DNA of 64,000 nt from contig JANJXV010000037.1 in NCBI GenBank assembly GCA_024803745.1, positions 1,363,001 through 1,427,000 on the forward strand. The letters are read 5' to 3'. Position numbers and translations under genes: made by a program. Below, piece by piece: positions 1-10,700 of this stretch. Position 1 is the first letter of the stretch. Each line of letters starts with the position of its first letter. Source of the stretch: Megascapheus bottae. Lineage: Eukaryota > Chordata > Mammalia > Rodentia > Geomyidae. The notes under the pieces are model-generated. The model worked only from the letters and a program-made list of their open reading frames with translations. It had not been told where the DNA came from and did no database searches.

Positions 1-575
1 TCTGTCCACTGTGTGCCTCTCCGAGTGCCAGAGACGGTGAAGCAGGTCCTTCCTCCCCAGGCTGAGATGGTCCCTGGGGACCAAAGTGACCCTGAGACAG
101 CCAACAGGCAGAGGAACTGGCAGAAAAACACTGCCCAGAGCCCACCCTCACCAGACCAGCTACGTGCTCCTCCAAACACCCTCTGAGATGCAAAAATCAA
201 CCAAGTCAAAACCCAGGCTCTAGCATGCAACTATGTTTACAGGAAAGCACTCTCCTGGGGTTTGTGCCATCATGGCTCAAATCCTGCCCCAGGTCTCCTG
301 TCTTCCTTTAATGGGAGACCCTTGGGGATGTGTTAGCTAGGCTTCCCATGCTGGTTTCTTTGTTACTATTCGTTTGGGATTTTGTTTCAGTTCTTTTCTG
401 TTTTTTTATTATTATTATTATTAATAATTAATTATTTCCTTCAAATGTGGCTGTGAACTTGAATGACCACTGCGCAAACTTTCTGCTATTGGGGGGTGGG
501 AGGGTTGGGCAGAGAAGAAGGGGCATCTGTTTTATTCTTGGTGTTTTCAGTGCAATAAATAGCTACAAACTTCTG
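1..575 (+). other. CAMK2A: Probable end of the CAMK2A 3' untranslated region
   Basis: No coding exon is seen here. The stretch becomes AT-rich at 400-435, then has a GC-rich bridge and a canonical AATAAA at 554-559 followed by a T/G-rich stretch, the layout of a mammalian mRNA 3' end on the + strand. In mammals the gene that converges on SLC6A7 is CAMK2A (calcium/calmodulin-dependent kinase II alpha), whose 3' UTR is several kb long and AU-rich. The AT-rich part resembles what I remember of that UTR. The assignment rests on synteny plus the polyadenylation signal; an alignment to CAMK2A mRNA would settle it. Confidence 0.65.
554..559 (+). promoter_or_regulatory. CAMK2A: Poly(A) signal AATAAA, probable CAMK2A
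   Basis: Canonical hexamer, followed 15-40 bases later by T/G-rich sequence that fits a downstream element. Cleavage is expected near 572-582. Confidence 0.65.
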
Positions 576-1877
576 TGCATTTTATGTTTCTCCATCTTGC
601 CAAATAGGGACCCTGGGAGGCACTTCCTGATCCAGAGCTCTCCTATGGGAACAGATAAAGATTCATTGTGACTGGATCATAGGCTCCCAGCTGAGTCAAT
701 CACTGTGGCTGAGCCAATCAAACGCTCCACCCTCAGAACCACGGATGAGGCTGGCTTCCTCTCCGGCACTTGAAAATGGATATGGGCTAAGAAAATGGAC
801 ATGAGCTAAGAAATGTCCCTAGAGGGCTCTGGACAAGGATCATTTTCTCCAGGCCTCAGTTGCCCTTGGAAAAGAAAAAATTTGCCCCCCCCCATGCCTC
901 CCATTGGTTCTCTTCTCCCAGCCAACCTCATAGCTAAGGAGAGTGGTTTGGCAAATGGGATGATCTACAAATATGTTTATGGACCTTATCTAAGGGATCT
1001 TAGGCCTGGACTTACTCGCTGCAGGCTGATTCTGAGCCCAAGCCATTCATCTCTGGCCAAGCAGAACTAGGCTGGTAACACAACGGGTTTGCCCCAGTAC
1101 CGCCTGGCACACAAAGAGAGTGGCCACTGCAGGCTGTTGATGTGGGATTTGATCTAAACTATGTGCCCCTCACCAAGAGGGCCTGGATTCCGAAGGTTTA
1201 AGGGGTATCCAGGCTGATTCAGCCTCCTTCAGGGTCTGTTCTCGCTAGTGCCTAAGGTGGCCAGGGGAGTGTCTAATGGAGTGAAGTTACTAACTTCTAA
1301 CTTCACTATGCCTGTCCACCCTGGCACTGCAGAAGGCTTTGGAGGCCATTTCAGGAGTGCACCAGCAGGTGGCAGCACAGGAGTGGTTACACAGGTTCTC
1401 AGTTGGGGGACAGCTGCTTGATTTCCAGAGATGCTTTTAACTTTCAAAACAGGATCAACTCCTCCTGAAACACGGTTTGTATTTCACAGGAGCACGATGC
1501 TCTAGTTCACAAAGGGTTTTCACAACACTTCTTGCCCTTGTTTTGATGATGAAGGTAAGGAAACTCAGGACGACTGCTTTCAGAACCAGGATGTACCCAG
1601 CTTTCTAACTCAGGTTGAGGCCCCGGGGCCTGTCCTGCTCTGGATGGCAGGGGTTTCTTAGGAACTCCCCTTAGACTATCATCCCCTTCTCAGCTTCACC
1701 ACTCATTGTGTATACCTGCTCTCTCACAAAGGGGCTCAGGTCCCTTCTTGGGCTTCCACAGAACTATTTGCCTACTTTGTGGCTAGAAGTCAGCTAAGCA
1801 AGCAAGCAAGCAAGCATCTACAGAATAGTATGCTTCTACGAGGCAAGAGAGCCTCCTGTCTGTGCTCAGGATGCACA

Positions 1878-1885
1878 TAGTGTGT

Positions 1886-1917
<32 letters not shown>

Positions 1918-1918
1918 A
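1878..1918. repeat. (GT)n microsatellite
   Basis: About 20 GT units with one TA interruption near the left end. It lies directly at the tail of an antisense SINE. Confidence 0.95.
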
Positions 1919-2115
1919 CCAGGGCTTGGATATTACACCTTAGTGTTTTCACTCAAGGCTGGGGCTCTACCACTTAAGCCAGTATTCCACTTCTGGCTAT
2001 TTGTTGATTAGTTGGAGATAAAGAGTCTCATGGATGTTCCTGTTTGAGCTGGCTTTGAACTGGGATCCTCAGATCTGAGCCTCCTGAGCAGCTAGGATTG
2101 CCTGAGCATTCCATG
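1917..2115 (-). repeat. B1/ID-like dimeric SINE, antisense
   Basis: Read on the - strand it has the B1-like left half (reverse of CTCCTGAGCAGCTAGGATTG) followed by the ID-like right half (reverse of CTACCACTTAAGCC). The GT microsatellite occupies the position of the SINE tail. Confidence 0.85.
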
Positions 2116-2716
2116 GCCCCTGCCACCCCAGTGGCTGCCTCTTCCTGGGTACTGGCCAAGTATAGGCATGTTTCACCATATTGCATACTTGCAGTCCTGG
2201 GCACAGCCTCCTGCTCTAGGCCCAATCATTCTTCTCATTCCACAAGTGGAGACTGAGCTGCTGAAGCTGCCCAAAGTGGCCCTAGTATGAAGGAGGAAAG
2301 AGGGATGCTTCCTTGGCCATGCAGGAGCCAGGACGGGCCCAGAGGAAGACTCAAGAGTGAGGCAGACAGTCTCCAGTCCCCCAGGTTCACAGAACAGGAT
2401 GGGACAGGACTGGAGGTGGGCTGGCATGTGGGGGCCTTGGAGGAGAACAGGCTTAGGAGGAAGTTGCAGGGGTGAGGTGGGGAAACAGAAGTGTCAGAGG
2501 ACTGAGGGAGCCCTGAGGCTCCCATGCTGGTGCTTGTGACTTTTCCTGGAGATAGGTGGGGCCTGGGAAAGGCTTTCCTGGGCCTGGGTTGTAAATCCAT
2601 CAGGAAACAGTGCAGTGGGTGTTGGGAATGTTAGCCCAGGGTGAGGTGGAACAGGTTTGGCCCTCTGAGAATGGCTCCTTTGCTTGTGCCACCTCCCCCT
2701 GCTATCCCCTCAGCCA

Positions 2717-2848
2717 CTCACCGCTGGCTCACAACTGTAATTCTAGCTAGTCAGGAGGCTAAGATCCAATGACTGAGGTTCAAAGCCAGCCTTGGCAGGA
2801 AAATCTGTGAGACTCTTATCTCCAATTAAACAAAAAAGCTGAAAGTGG
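2717..2848 (+). repeat. B1-like left half of a dimeric SINE, interrupted
   Basis: Carries TCTAGCTAGTCAGGAGGCT, CAAAGCCAGCCTTGGCAGG and the linker CTCTTATCTCCAATTAA. The expected right monomer is replaced by a second SINE starting at about 2847. Confidence 0.85.
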
Positions 2849-3043
2849 GGCTGGGAGTTTGGCCTAATTGCAGAGTGCTTGCCTGGCATGCACAGAGACC
2901 TGGGTTCATTTCCTCGGTACCACGTACATAGAAAAAAGCTGGAAATGGTGCTATGGCTCAAGTGGTAGAGCTCTAACCTTGAGAACACCAAAGGACAGTG
3001 CCTAGGCCCTGAGTTCAAGCCCCAGGACTGGCCAAAATAAAAA
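2847..3043 (+). repeat. IDL-Geo-like SINE
   Basis: The left monomer is tRNA/ID-like: GTTTGGCCTAATTGCAGAGT resembles an A box and GGGTTCATTTCC a B box. Then come the joint CGGTACCACGTACATAG and the right monomer TGGCTCAAGTGGTAGAGCTC...GAGTTCAAGCCCCAGGACTGG. This joint-plus-monomer form is what I remember of the geomyoid rodent SINE. Confidence 0.85.
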
Positions 3044-3057
3044 GAACAAATGAAAGT

Positions 3058-3332
3058 TGCTGGGTGCTAGTGGCTTATACCTAGAATCCTCACTACTCAG
3101 GAGGCTGACGTCTGAGGATCTCAGTTCAAAGCCAACCCAGGCAGGACAGGAAGCTACACTGTGGCAAGTGCTAGCCTTGAGCAAAAGGAGCCCTGGGACA
3201 GTGCCCAGGCTGAATTCAAGCCCCAGGGCTGGGAAAAAAAAAGCTGAAAATGGAACTGAGGCTCAAGTAGCAGGGGTACAGCCTTGAACAAAAAAGCTCA
3301 GGGACAGTTGTTTAATCCCCTACAAGGAAAAA
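3058..3332 (+). repeat. B1/ID-like SINE with an extra right monomer
   Basis: The left half carries the CTACTCAGGAGGCTGA core. The first right monomer is shortened and ends in an A-run at 3233-3241. A second right monomer (GAGGCTCAAGTAGCAG...AAAGCTCAGGGACAG) follows, so the element is effectively trimeric. Confidence 0.8.
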
Positions 3333-3626
3333 GCTAGTCTCTTCATTTTACCACTGAGGCTGGGTCTAGAGACAAGAAGTAGCAGATTCAGCTGGAATGT
3401 GGAGCCAGAATTTGGCTCTGACTAGCGGATGTTCAAGTCTGCCTTGACTCCTATTCTGGACAATTCTCTGGAGGTTACAGCTCACAGATGCTGTGGACAT
3501 TAACGGGAAAACAGTTGCTTTCTCCCTGATAAAAAGAGATCCTGGAGACGTGGGGGCAGTGCTGGCCTCACTTCAGCCACAGGGCTCCACCTGCTGTTCT
3601 ATTCCAGGCAGGCAGTAAGACAGAGG

Positions 3627-3628
<2 letters not shown>

Positions 3629-3673
<45 letters not shown>
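3629..3673. repeat. (GT)n microsatellite
   Basis: About 22 uninterrupted GT units, followed about 90 bases on by an A-rich purine run (3760-3815). Confidence 0.97.
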
Positions 3674-3677
<4 letters not shown>

Positions 3678-4614
3678 CAGTCATGGACACTCTTCCAAGG
3701 CAGCACCCCAAGGAAAATGGCCTAGAACTCAAGAAGCCAAACTTTCCATAAGCCACCAGCAAAAAAAAAAAGAAAAAAAGAAAAGAAAAGAAAGGAAAAA
3801 CAGAAAAGTGTGAAGGAGAATGACAACAACACAGACCCACAATCTACAGTCACATGGAATTCTGTGAGTCTCGCCTTTCTTAACCCTTTGCTGGATCACT
3901 CCCAAACCACCAGAAAATGAAATTCAGTGCGACACTCCTTTATCCACAGTGTGAAAGGCAAAGAAAATCCAGTGTGGGTGAGACACAGACAGAGACAGAG
4001 GCAGCCAGGCACGGTGACAGCCACACTTGGGTCTATGCACACCCCAACCCAATGAGTCTGCTTAGAGGAGTCCCCACACTTCACAAGGAAAGGGCCTGAA
4101 ACTTAGAGAGAATGCAGCCACTTCTGTCCTATCTGCTTGGAAGAGGGGAGCAGTAAAACAGCCCAGATCTGTGCAGCCTGCACCCCAAAGTGCTGTGGAG
4201 CCCAAAGAGTATGAAACAAAGGGTTTAACCACACAGAAATAAAGCACATTGTCTCAGAGGTATGTGATCTCAGAGGGCAGGCCAGGCTAGGCTGCAGGAC
4301 GAGCCAGATGTGGTGGGGCTGAGTCAGACCCCAGAGGAGTCCACATCTGGTTGAGAATGGAAGAAGGCCATGACGGAGGACGGAAGGGGCGCCTAGGCAG
4401 AGTGAGAGGCTGGACAGGACAGCCATGGATGCTCAGGGAGCAGAGCAGAGATAAATGCTCTAGGGTGAAGAAGGGAGACAACGTGTCCTCCATGCCTGCT
4501 CTTAGAGATCACTGCTAGAAGTGACTGTAGGTAATCCAGTGCCCATTCCATTATTTCCTGGTGCCCAAGGAAGCACTTGCTTTGAGCGCGCGCTCTCCCC
4601 CCCCCCCCCTCTCT

Positions 4615-4835
4615 TTCATCCTGGAGCTTGAATTTAGGGCCTGGGCTCTGTTCCTGAGCCTCTCTGTGCTCAAAGCTAGCATTCTACCATTTAAACCACA
4701 GTGCCACTTCCAGCTTTTTCTAAGTAGTTTACTGGTGATAAGAGACTCATGGACTTTTCTAGCCTGGCTGGCTTTGAATCATGAATCTCAGATCTCAGCC
4801 TCCTAAGTAGCAAGGATTACAGGCTTGGACCCCCA
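4615..4835 (-). repeat. B1/ID-like dimeric SINE, antisense
   Basis: Full dimer in reverse: right monomer at the left side, TGGCTTTGAATCATGAATC and CTCAGCCTCCTAAGTAGCAA at the right side. A C-run of about 10 bases precedes it near 4599. Confidence 0.85.
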
Positions 4836-5934
4836 ATACCCTACTTCTCTTTAAAAGAGACCTGGCAACCAGGACTACCCTCCTGAGAGAAAGCCCACAA
4901 AGACTGGCAAGGTGTCTTCTCTAGTTCCCACTGCCCCCTCTCCCCATTCCTCCTCATCTATCCAACACCCACTTAACATCACCTGCTAGTGACTGTCCCT
5001 TTCACATCCACAGCTTGGTTCATTTAGTCCCCTGTCCTTGTAATCCTTAGATGGCATTTGCCAGGCCATTCTGGGATAGATTGAGGTCGGGTTGTACCTA
5101 GGGGCCATGTTCCCTTTGAATTGCCTGCTCCCCTGTCACTGCGCCTGCAGCTGGGCTTCTCTGGCCCCCAGTCAGCTTCCACCATGGTCAGGGCCTGGCT
5201 GGTGTTTACTGGGGTCTATTCTAAGTAGAGAGACCTAGAATTAGTAGAGGGCAGAGTCAGGGATAGTTGGGGCCAGGCAGCAGATGGAGGAGAGTAGCCT
5301 GGCAGGAAGAGCTGTCTGGAAGCAGTGGAAATAGAAAAGACAGAATGGCCCAAGGACTGGACCAGGAAGGGTACATCAAGGCTGGAGTTAAGGGGGAATG
5401 CAGAGGGACAAAGCAGATGGCACAGGGGCATTAAGCTGGTGGGATCCCTAGCCTCCCAGATCCTTCAGTCTCAGAGGACAGAGAAACTTACATTCCAGGA
5501 TACTTTGTACCTGCTCCCAGGACACCTGGCTGCAGCTAAGGCCTTCTGAGAAATGTCCCCAGACCTATGGCTGAGGGTGGCTTGCGCATCTCCTCCCAGG
5601 GACCAGCAGCCCTACTTGCAAGGGACAGCCACTTTAGGATTCTCTTTAAATGAGTAAATTATCTCTTTCCTGCCATCTGCAGCCTCAGAGGGGTGAGAGA
5701 GGCCTGGCCCTTTCTTATGAATACCTAATAGTAGCCGCCTTCCCTCCCATCCCCAAATCAAAAAGCCTTGCAAAACACCTGGCCTGCATCTGAAAGGCGG
5801 CAGGCTCTTTCATCTGAGCAGACTCTGCTTCCCAGGCTCAGCCTTCCAGCTGCAGCTCTCACCTGCAGGGAAGGCTACAGGGAGCTGGTGACAGAAAGAA
5901 GGCCACTGGAAGGGAAGGGACAATGCAGCCCAGT

Positions 5935-6030
5935 GCTCATCTGCCACTCTTCCCACCTTAGGCAAGTCCGTGAACCTCAGGGTGTCCATATTTGGAATGA
6001 GGATTGAATGGTGGTATAAGGGGCTCAGGG
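5935..6030 (+). repeat. MIR-like fragment
   Basis: CTTAGGCAAGTCCGTGAACCTC and the following stretch follow the MIRb 'gacctTGGGCAAGTca...CCTC' pattern. The piece is short and diverged. Confidence 0.45.
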
Positions 6031-6202
6031 TTTATTTTCCTTCCTCAGTTTCCCTTCCCCCATGGTCCTGGAGAAGTGGAAGAGCAAGTGTGAAAATGGG
6101 GGTTGGGGGAGGGGGACACTGAGCCTTGGCCTCCTCTTTTTTATTTGGTGGAAGCTAGGAGAAGCCTATCTCTTGTCAGCAGTAAAGAGACTGGAGGATG
6201 AC

Positions 6203-6219
6203 TTTATTTGATGTTTATT
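6203..6219 (-). promoter_or_regulatory. SLC6A7: Tandem poly(A) signals, probable SLC6A7
   Basis: Two canonical AATAAA hexamers on the - strand (6219-6214 and 6208-6203), about 1.3 kb past the stop codon. Confidence 0.65.
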
Positions 6220-7349
6220 AACAATCAACCAGCAGGACACAGATGGGCAAGGGAGGCCTGGGGAGAGATGGGGTCTGGAGTTTGGCTGAAGCTGCATGAG
6301 GTGATCCTGTGGCTGTGTGTGTAAAAAACCAGCCTGTCCATTCCTGTACCCCGCATCTCTCAGGGACCCAGGGCTACCCTCTGCCTTTATTTTCACGCTG
6401 GTTCCTGAGGCTTGTACCCTGGAGCAGGGTGCGTGGCCTCAGGACCGGATGACCCAGTGTGGGTCACCCACAGCCTAGGCCCTCTTCCCAGCAGCACTCG
6501 GGGCCAGGGAAAGCAGAAGGGCTACAGGGACAGGGAGGAAGGAAGAGAGGGACCCTGGGTCCATGCTTATGAGCCCTCATTCCCATCTCCGCAGTGTATG
6601 TTGCTGGGGCCTCCTGTCACCCCACACTAGTTGTCCAATTGTGAGGATGTGGCCCTTCTCTGTAGGCTCGGTCCCTTTCGTTCCCTAGTCCCATCCCAGT
6701 GCTTTAAATCAGACCACTAGCAGCTCTTGCCTGCCCCCTACAGGCCTCCAACCACGACCCTGCCCCAGCCCATTCTGCACAGACCCAATGAGGTGTTGTT
6801 CAGTCTCATGCCAACCCCCTCCACCCTGGCTTCCTGACTGCCTCTACTTCTTGCTCTTTTATTCCAACTTGAACCCTCTGGTCACCCGCTAATTGTCAGC
6901 ATCATCCAGTGTTCTGGTCTCTGCCTTTGGTCAGCCCGTTCCTGACCTCACAGGCAGCTGTTGTCCAGAGGTTTCCCTTTCTCTGTGAGTCTCCTTCTCT
7001 AGTCCCCACCTCTTCTGAGAAACCTGGTCCCCACCCCCACCCCCCACAATCCCTGGATCTTTCTACTTAATTTACCCACCTGTGACCCCTGGAAACCCCT
7101 TAGTTCCTCTTTCTTCCTGGAACCCCAAGTTCAGGTTTTATGAGAGTGTGAAGACAGCTTCTGAGCAGAGGTGCGGGGTGGGGGGGGGTCTGAACCCTGA
7201 AGAAACATGACTGTGTGGTGACTGCTGCCCCGAAGGAAGGGGAGCTGAGCAGCTGGAGGCCTGGGGTCAGATTGTCTCTGCCATGTAACCTTGAGCCAGT
7301 GTCTCCTTCCATGACTGCAACATGTGTATCTGCAGAAACAATCAGCCTT

Positions 7350-7402
<53 letters not shown>
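7350..7402. repeat. (GT/CA)n microsatellite in the SLC6A7 3' UTR
   Basis: About 26 perfect units. On the transcribed strand it reads (CA)n and begins about 125 bases after the stop codon, so it would be present in the mature mRNA. Confidence 0.95.
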
Positions 7403-7403
<1 letters not shown>

Positions 7404-7526
7404 TCCAGACAGGAGTTCCAGGTACCTCACTGTGGCAGCCTCCCACAGTCTCTCAGAATCCCAGCAGGCTTGGCCACCCACCCCTTGTGGACCCTGGCAG
7501 GGCCTCCTGTCCACCTGCCTCCTGCC

Positions 7527-7736
7527 TCATATCATGGACTCCTCCTCCTCGGCGATCTCCCGGTCCACCTCTATGGCTGTGTTCTCGAAGCTGGTGATGC
7601 CGCCATACTTGCGCATATGTACCATCAGTGGCTTTGGGGACTGGCTCCCAGCCAGAGTAGCCACATACATGCCCGTCCGGTTCTCTTCCAGCGACGGGCC
7701 CCAGTCTATGGCTGGCCGGCTAGCCTGCTGGAGCCG
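7527..7736 (-). CDS. SLC6A7: SLC6A7 exon 14 (cytoplasmic C-terminus)
   Basis: Residues 568-636 and the TGA stop at 7529-7527. A soluble tail ending in a run of glutamates (EEEESMI), which is expected to be cytoplasmic and is typical of PROT. Confidence 0.96.
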   Translation of the reverse strand, partial: RLQQASRPAIDWGPSLEENRTGMYVATLAGSQSPKPLMVHMRKYGGITSFENTAIEVDREIAEEEESMI

Positions 7737-10700
7737 CTGCAGCAGAGCAAGGAGAGGTTAGTGGGTGCTTTCCTTGGTCAGCAGAGAGCTGCTGGCATCC
7801 CCTGGTGGAGTCCTTGCAGTAATCTAGGGGGAAGCGGGTGAAGGAGACTCTACCACTTCCTGAGAGACTCCCCAGCCCGCTCTGCACTGCCTAACTTGAG
7901 AACCCAGGGTGCTAGGAACAGAGCAGGGCTAGTACAGCGTGGCTGTCAGGACCACCAGTGGGGCCCTTCCTCTGCATCTGCAGGGGGTTCACAAGCCCAC
8001 TCCACATCTTTTACCCTGAATGCTGAGCTCAAAGGAGCTGGGAACTCTCAGGAAAGAACCAGGATCTGGGAGCTCTGAGGTGAGCTTGCAGCTGGCCTTC
8101 TCCTTCACCTTCCCCAGTCTGGTCTCTGCCTCTGTCCTGTCCCCCTTTGGAGCCCCCATTTCCAGGGAGAGAGCTGACTAAGTGATGACTAAGCTCGAGC
8201 ATTCCAGAGCTGTGGCTTCTTAAACACATCCCTGGGCCTCTGGGACACCAGCTTCACATCCCTGAGAAAGGGAGGTGCTTGTTAGTTGGTGAAGCCCACT
8301 GAATGCAGATTCCAAGGGAGCAAGGGTCATGACCTTGGCCTTGACTGGGCACAACTCCGTCTTCACAGCATTGAACTGCATGAAGAGCTGGGAATCCTGC
8401 TGCTCAGAAACATGCCTGTGGCTTTGTGACGTGCCTCCCCCCTCCCTCCTTGACTTCAGCCCCAGGGGCTCTTCCTCCACTCTCTCTGTTCCAGGGACAC
8501 CCTTCCTCCTTACTTCCCTCCAATGGAAAGGCTCTTCCTGCTTTGGGACTTCATTCATTCCTTGCTGCGAGAAGTACTCTCTTCCTAGACCTCTATATGG
8601 CTCTCTGTCTCCATTTTGTCAGATCGATTTGGCTGCCCTCGTCAAAATACCATCCTCCATCAATCTTTCTCCCTCTCCCTCCCTCCCCCTCTGTCTGTCG
8701 TCTGTCTGTCTCTCCTTACTCTGCTTTCTGTGTGTTTTCTAACTTACCACTACTATCTGTTTATGGTTTGTCATAACAGACACTGAGGCTGTCATGGAGA
8801 GATATTGAGCCTCTCTGTGGCATCCAACAATATCTGTGGACATTACCACATGCAGCCTTGAGGGAAAAACTTCCCTCTGGGGGAATCCTTGGTTTAGATC
8901 AGGCCACATCAGGGTCTTTAAATTCTAGGCTTGACGATAGCCTCTGGCCACCAGAGAACTGCACAACCACAGCTGAAGTGAAGGCTCAGCCCACAGAGGG
9001 TGGCTGAGGCTCAGAGAGGAATGGATGTCTGCTGTGGGTCATCCTTTGAGGTCTGCGGACTGATGTGCCAAATGGCTTGGATTTGTTCCCACCATCCTCT
9101 CTCAGGTACCCATGAGACACGCAGGGTTCCCGGACACTCTTTCTCCTTCCTTCCTTTCTGCCATTCCTTTTCTTTCTTTCTTTTTGTGCCAGTACAAGGG
9201 CTTGAACTCAGAGCCTGGGCACAGTCTCTTAGTTTTCTTTATTTTTTTTCCCCCCACGTCTGGCATATGACCACTTGAGCCACAGCTTCACGTCCAACAT
9301 TTTGCTGGTTAATTGGACAAGAGTCTCACAGAGTTTCCTGCCTATGAATTCGATTCCTCAGCTCTCAGCCTGTGAGTAGCTAGGATCATAGTCTTCTGGC
9401 TTTCTGGGCATGTTTGATGCCTCTTAGTGTTGTTCTCTGGTTCAGCTCTAGAGGGAAGTTCTGGGCTAGCAGTTCAAGTCCTGATTCCCCTCAGCCAGCC
9501 CCTGTCATCAGTGATCTTTAGGGGGTGCACCCCTTCACCCAGGCCCTGTGTGGGGTGCCACAGGCCGCCTCCCATACCTGCATTCACCTTGACCCTGAAG
9601 TCAGGGTCAGGGTGGGGCGGACTCACCTCCCAGAGCGAGCCCTCCTCTCGCAGCACGGCCAGAAGCATGCCCGAGGGAATCATGAGGCAGGACAGCAGAC
9701 CCATCAGGATGCCCAGCAGCTCGGCCCAGGCAGGGAAGCGGTAGTTGCCATACTCGGAGGGCTGGTACTTGACAATGCTGTACACCAGCAGAGCCTGCAA
9801 AGTGGGGTCTCCAGTATCACGTGACATGGGTGGGGAAACCTGGCTCTGAGCTGCCTTCTGGCCTGAGAGGACCTAGCCCAGAGTTAGGTCCCAGGCTATA
9901 CCAGAACCTAACATGATCTATCTCTGGAAACCTGGCCTGAGTTACCCCAGCTCCAAGTTCACCCATTACCAAGGCCTGTAGCAGCCCAACTCTGCCCCAA
10001 ATGGCCTTAATTCCCAAAATGGCCTGTCCTGGAATCATCCTGCCCCAGGAAGGGGACATCATAGCTTAGGAAAGGCCCTTAGATTCTGTCAGCCATAGGT
10101 ACAGGAAAGCCTGGCACAAGTGCAACAATTGAGATCAGTGTGGGCTAGGAGCCTCAGTCAGGTTCACCCCACTGCCCGACAGGGGTACCGCCAACAGACT
10201 GAACAGCCTTGAGACCCCAGCCAGCAACCTTCCCTCCCACTCTGGTTACCAGGAGCGTGGCTGGAGACAGGAAGAGCCAGCAGGCCCTGAAGTAGAGACC
10301 GGGCTTGAAGCCTAACATCATGTGGATGTCTCTGCAGAACCTCTGGATGCCTGCACAGGGGAGAGGAGGACAAATGGCCCCACCTGCAGGCTTCACAAGT
10401 CGCAGCCGCCCTTCTCCCACCTCAGGGGACCCCACCTGGAGCTCTTAGGCCAGGTACCCAAGGCCCATGAGTTCCAGGCAGAGTTTAGTCTCCTTCTCCA
10501 GAGAACTTCTCACCATACACCCGGGTGACAGCGAGACACGTGGTTATCACGGCCACCATGAGCCCGAAGCTGGCACTGTAGTCATCCAGGAGGACCAGCC
10601 AGTACATGCCCCCCTGGAACACAAGACATAGCTGTGAGCTGGAGTCTTGCTCCAGGCTGAGCAGGATGCAGCCAGGCTGGCAGGAGGAGAGCTTAGGTCA

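Larger units (their letters stand above)
580..6189. other. Intergenic region between convergent CAMK2A and SLC6A7
   Basis: No spliced or conserved coding region recognised. The stretch holds several SINEs, GT microsatellites and short MIR-like pieces listed separately. Around 768-812 a roughly 20-base unit is imperfectly duplicated (two AAAATGGA...GGCTAAG/GAGCTAAG copies), and AGCA repeats lie near 1796-1815. The parts between repeats (about 600-1870, 2130-2715, 4840-5930) show nothing I can name. Confidence 0.7.
6190..7526 (-). other. SLC6A7: SLC6A7 3' untranslated region
   Basis: Runs from the stop codon at 7527-7529 to a cluster of poly(A) signals on the - strand. The strongest pair, two AATAAA hexamers 5 bases apart (6214-6219 and 6203-6208), is followed by TG-containing sequence and marks the likely 3' end near 6190. 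Other AATAAA hexamers occur at 6386-6391 (upstream) and 6032-6037 (downstream), so the end is not certain. The UTR contains a long CA tract at 7350-7402. Confidence 0.65.

Noticed and set aside
690..1100. A CCAATCA near 714 and AT/GC composition shifts suggested a promoter or LTR.
   Set aside because: No TATA, no terminal repeats and no transcript evidence. It sits just past the probable CAMK2A poly(A) site, and one CCAAT match is expected by chance.
7215..7841. A 208-codon + strand frame overlapping the SLC6A7 stop region.
   Set aside because: Its middle is a valine/cysteine run from the GT microsatellite, and the rest is antisense to exon 14.
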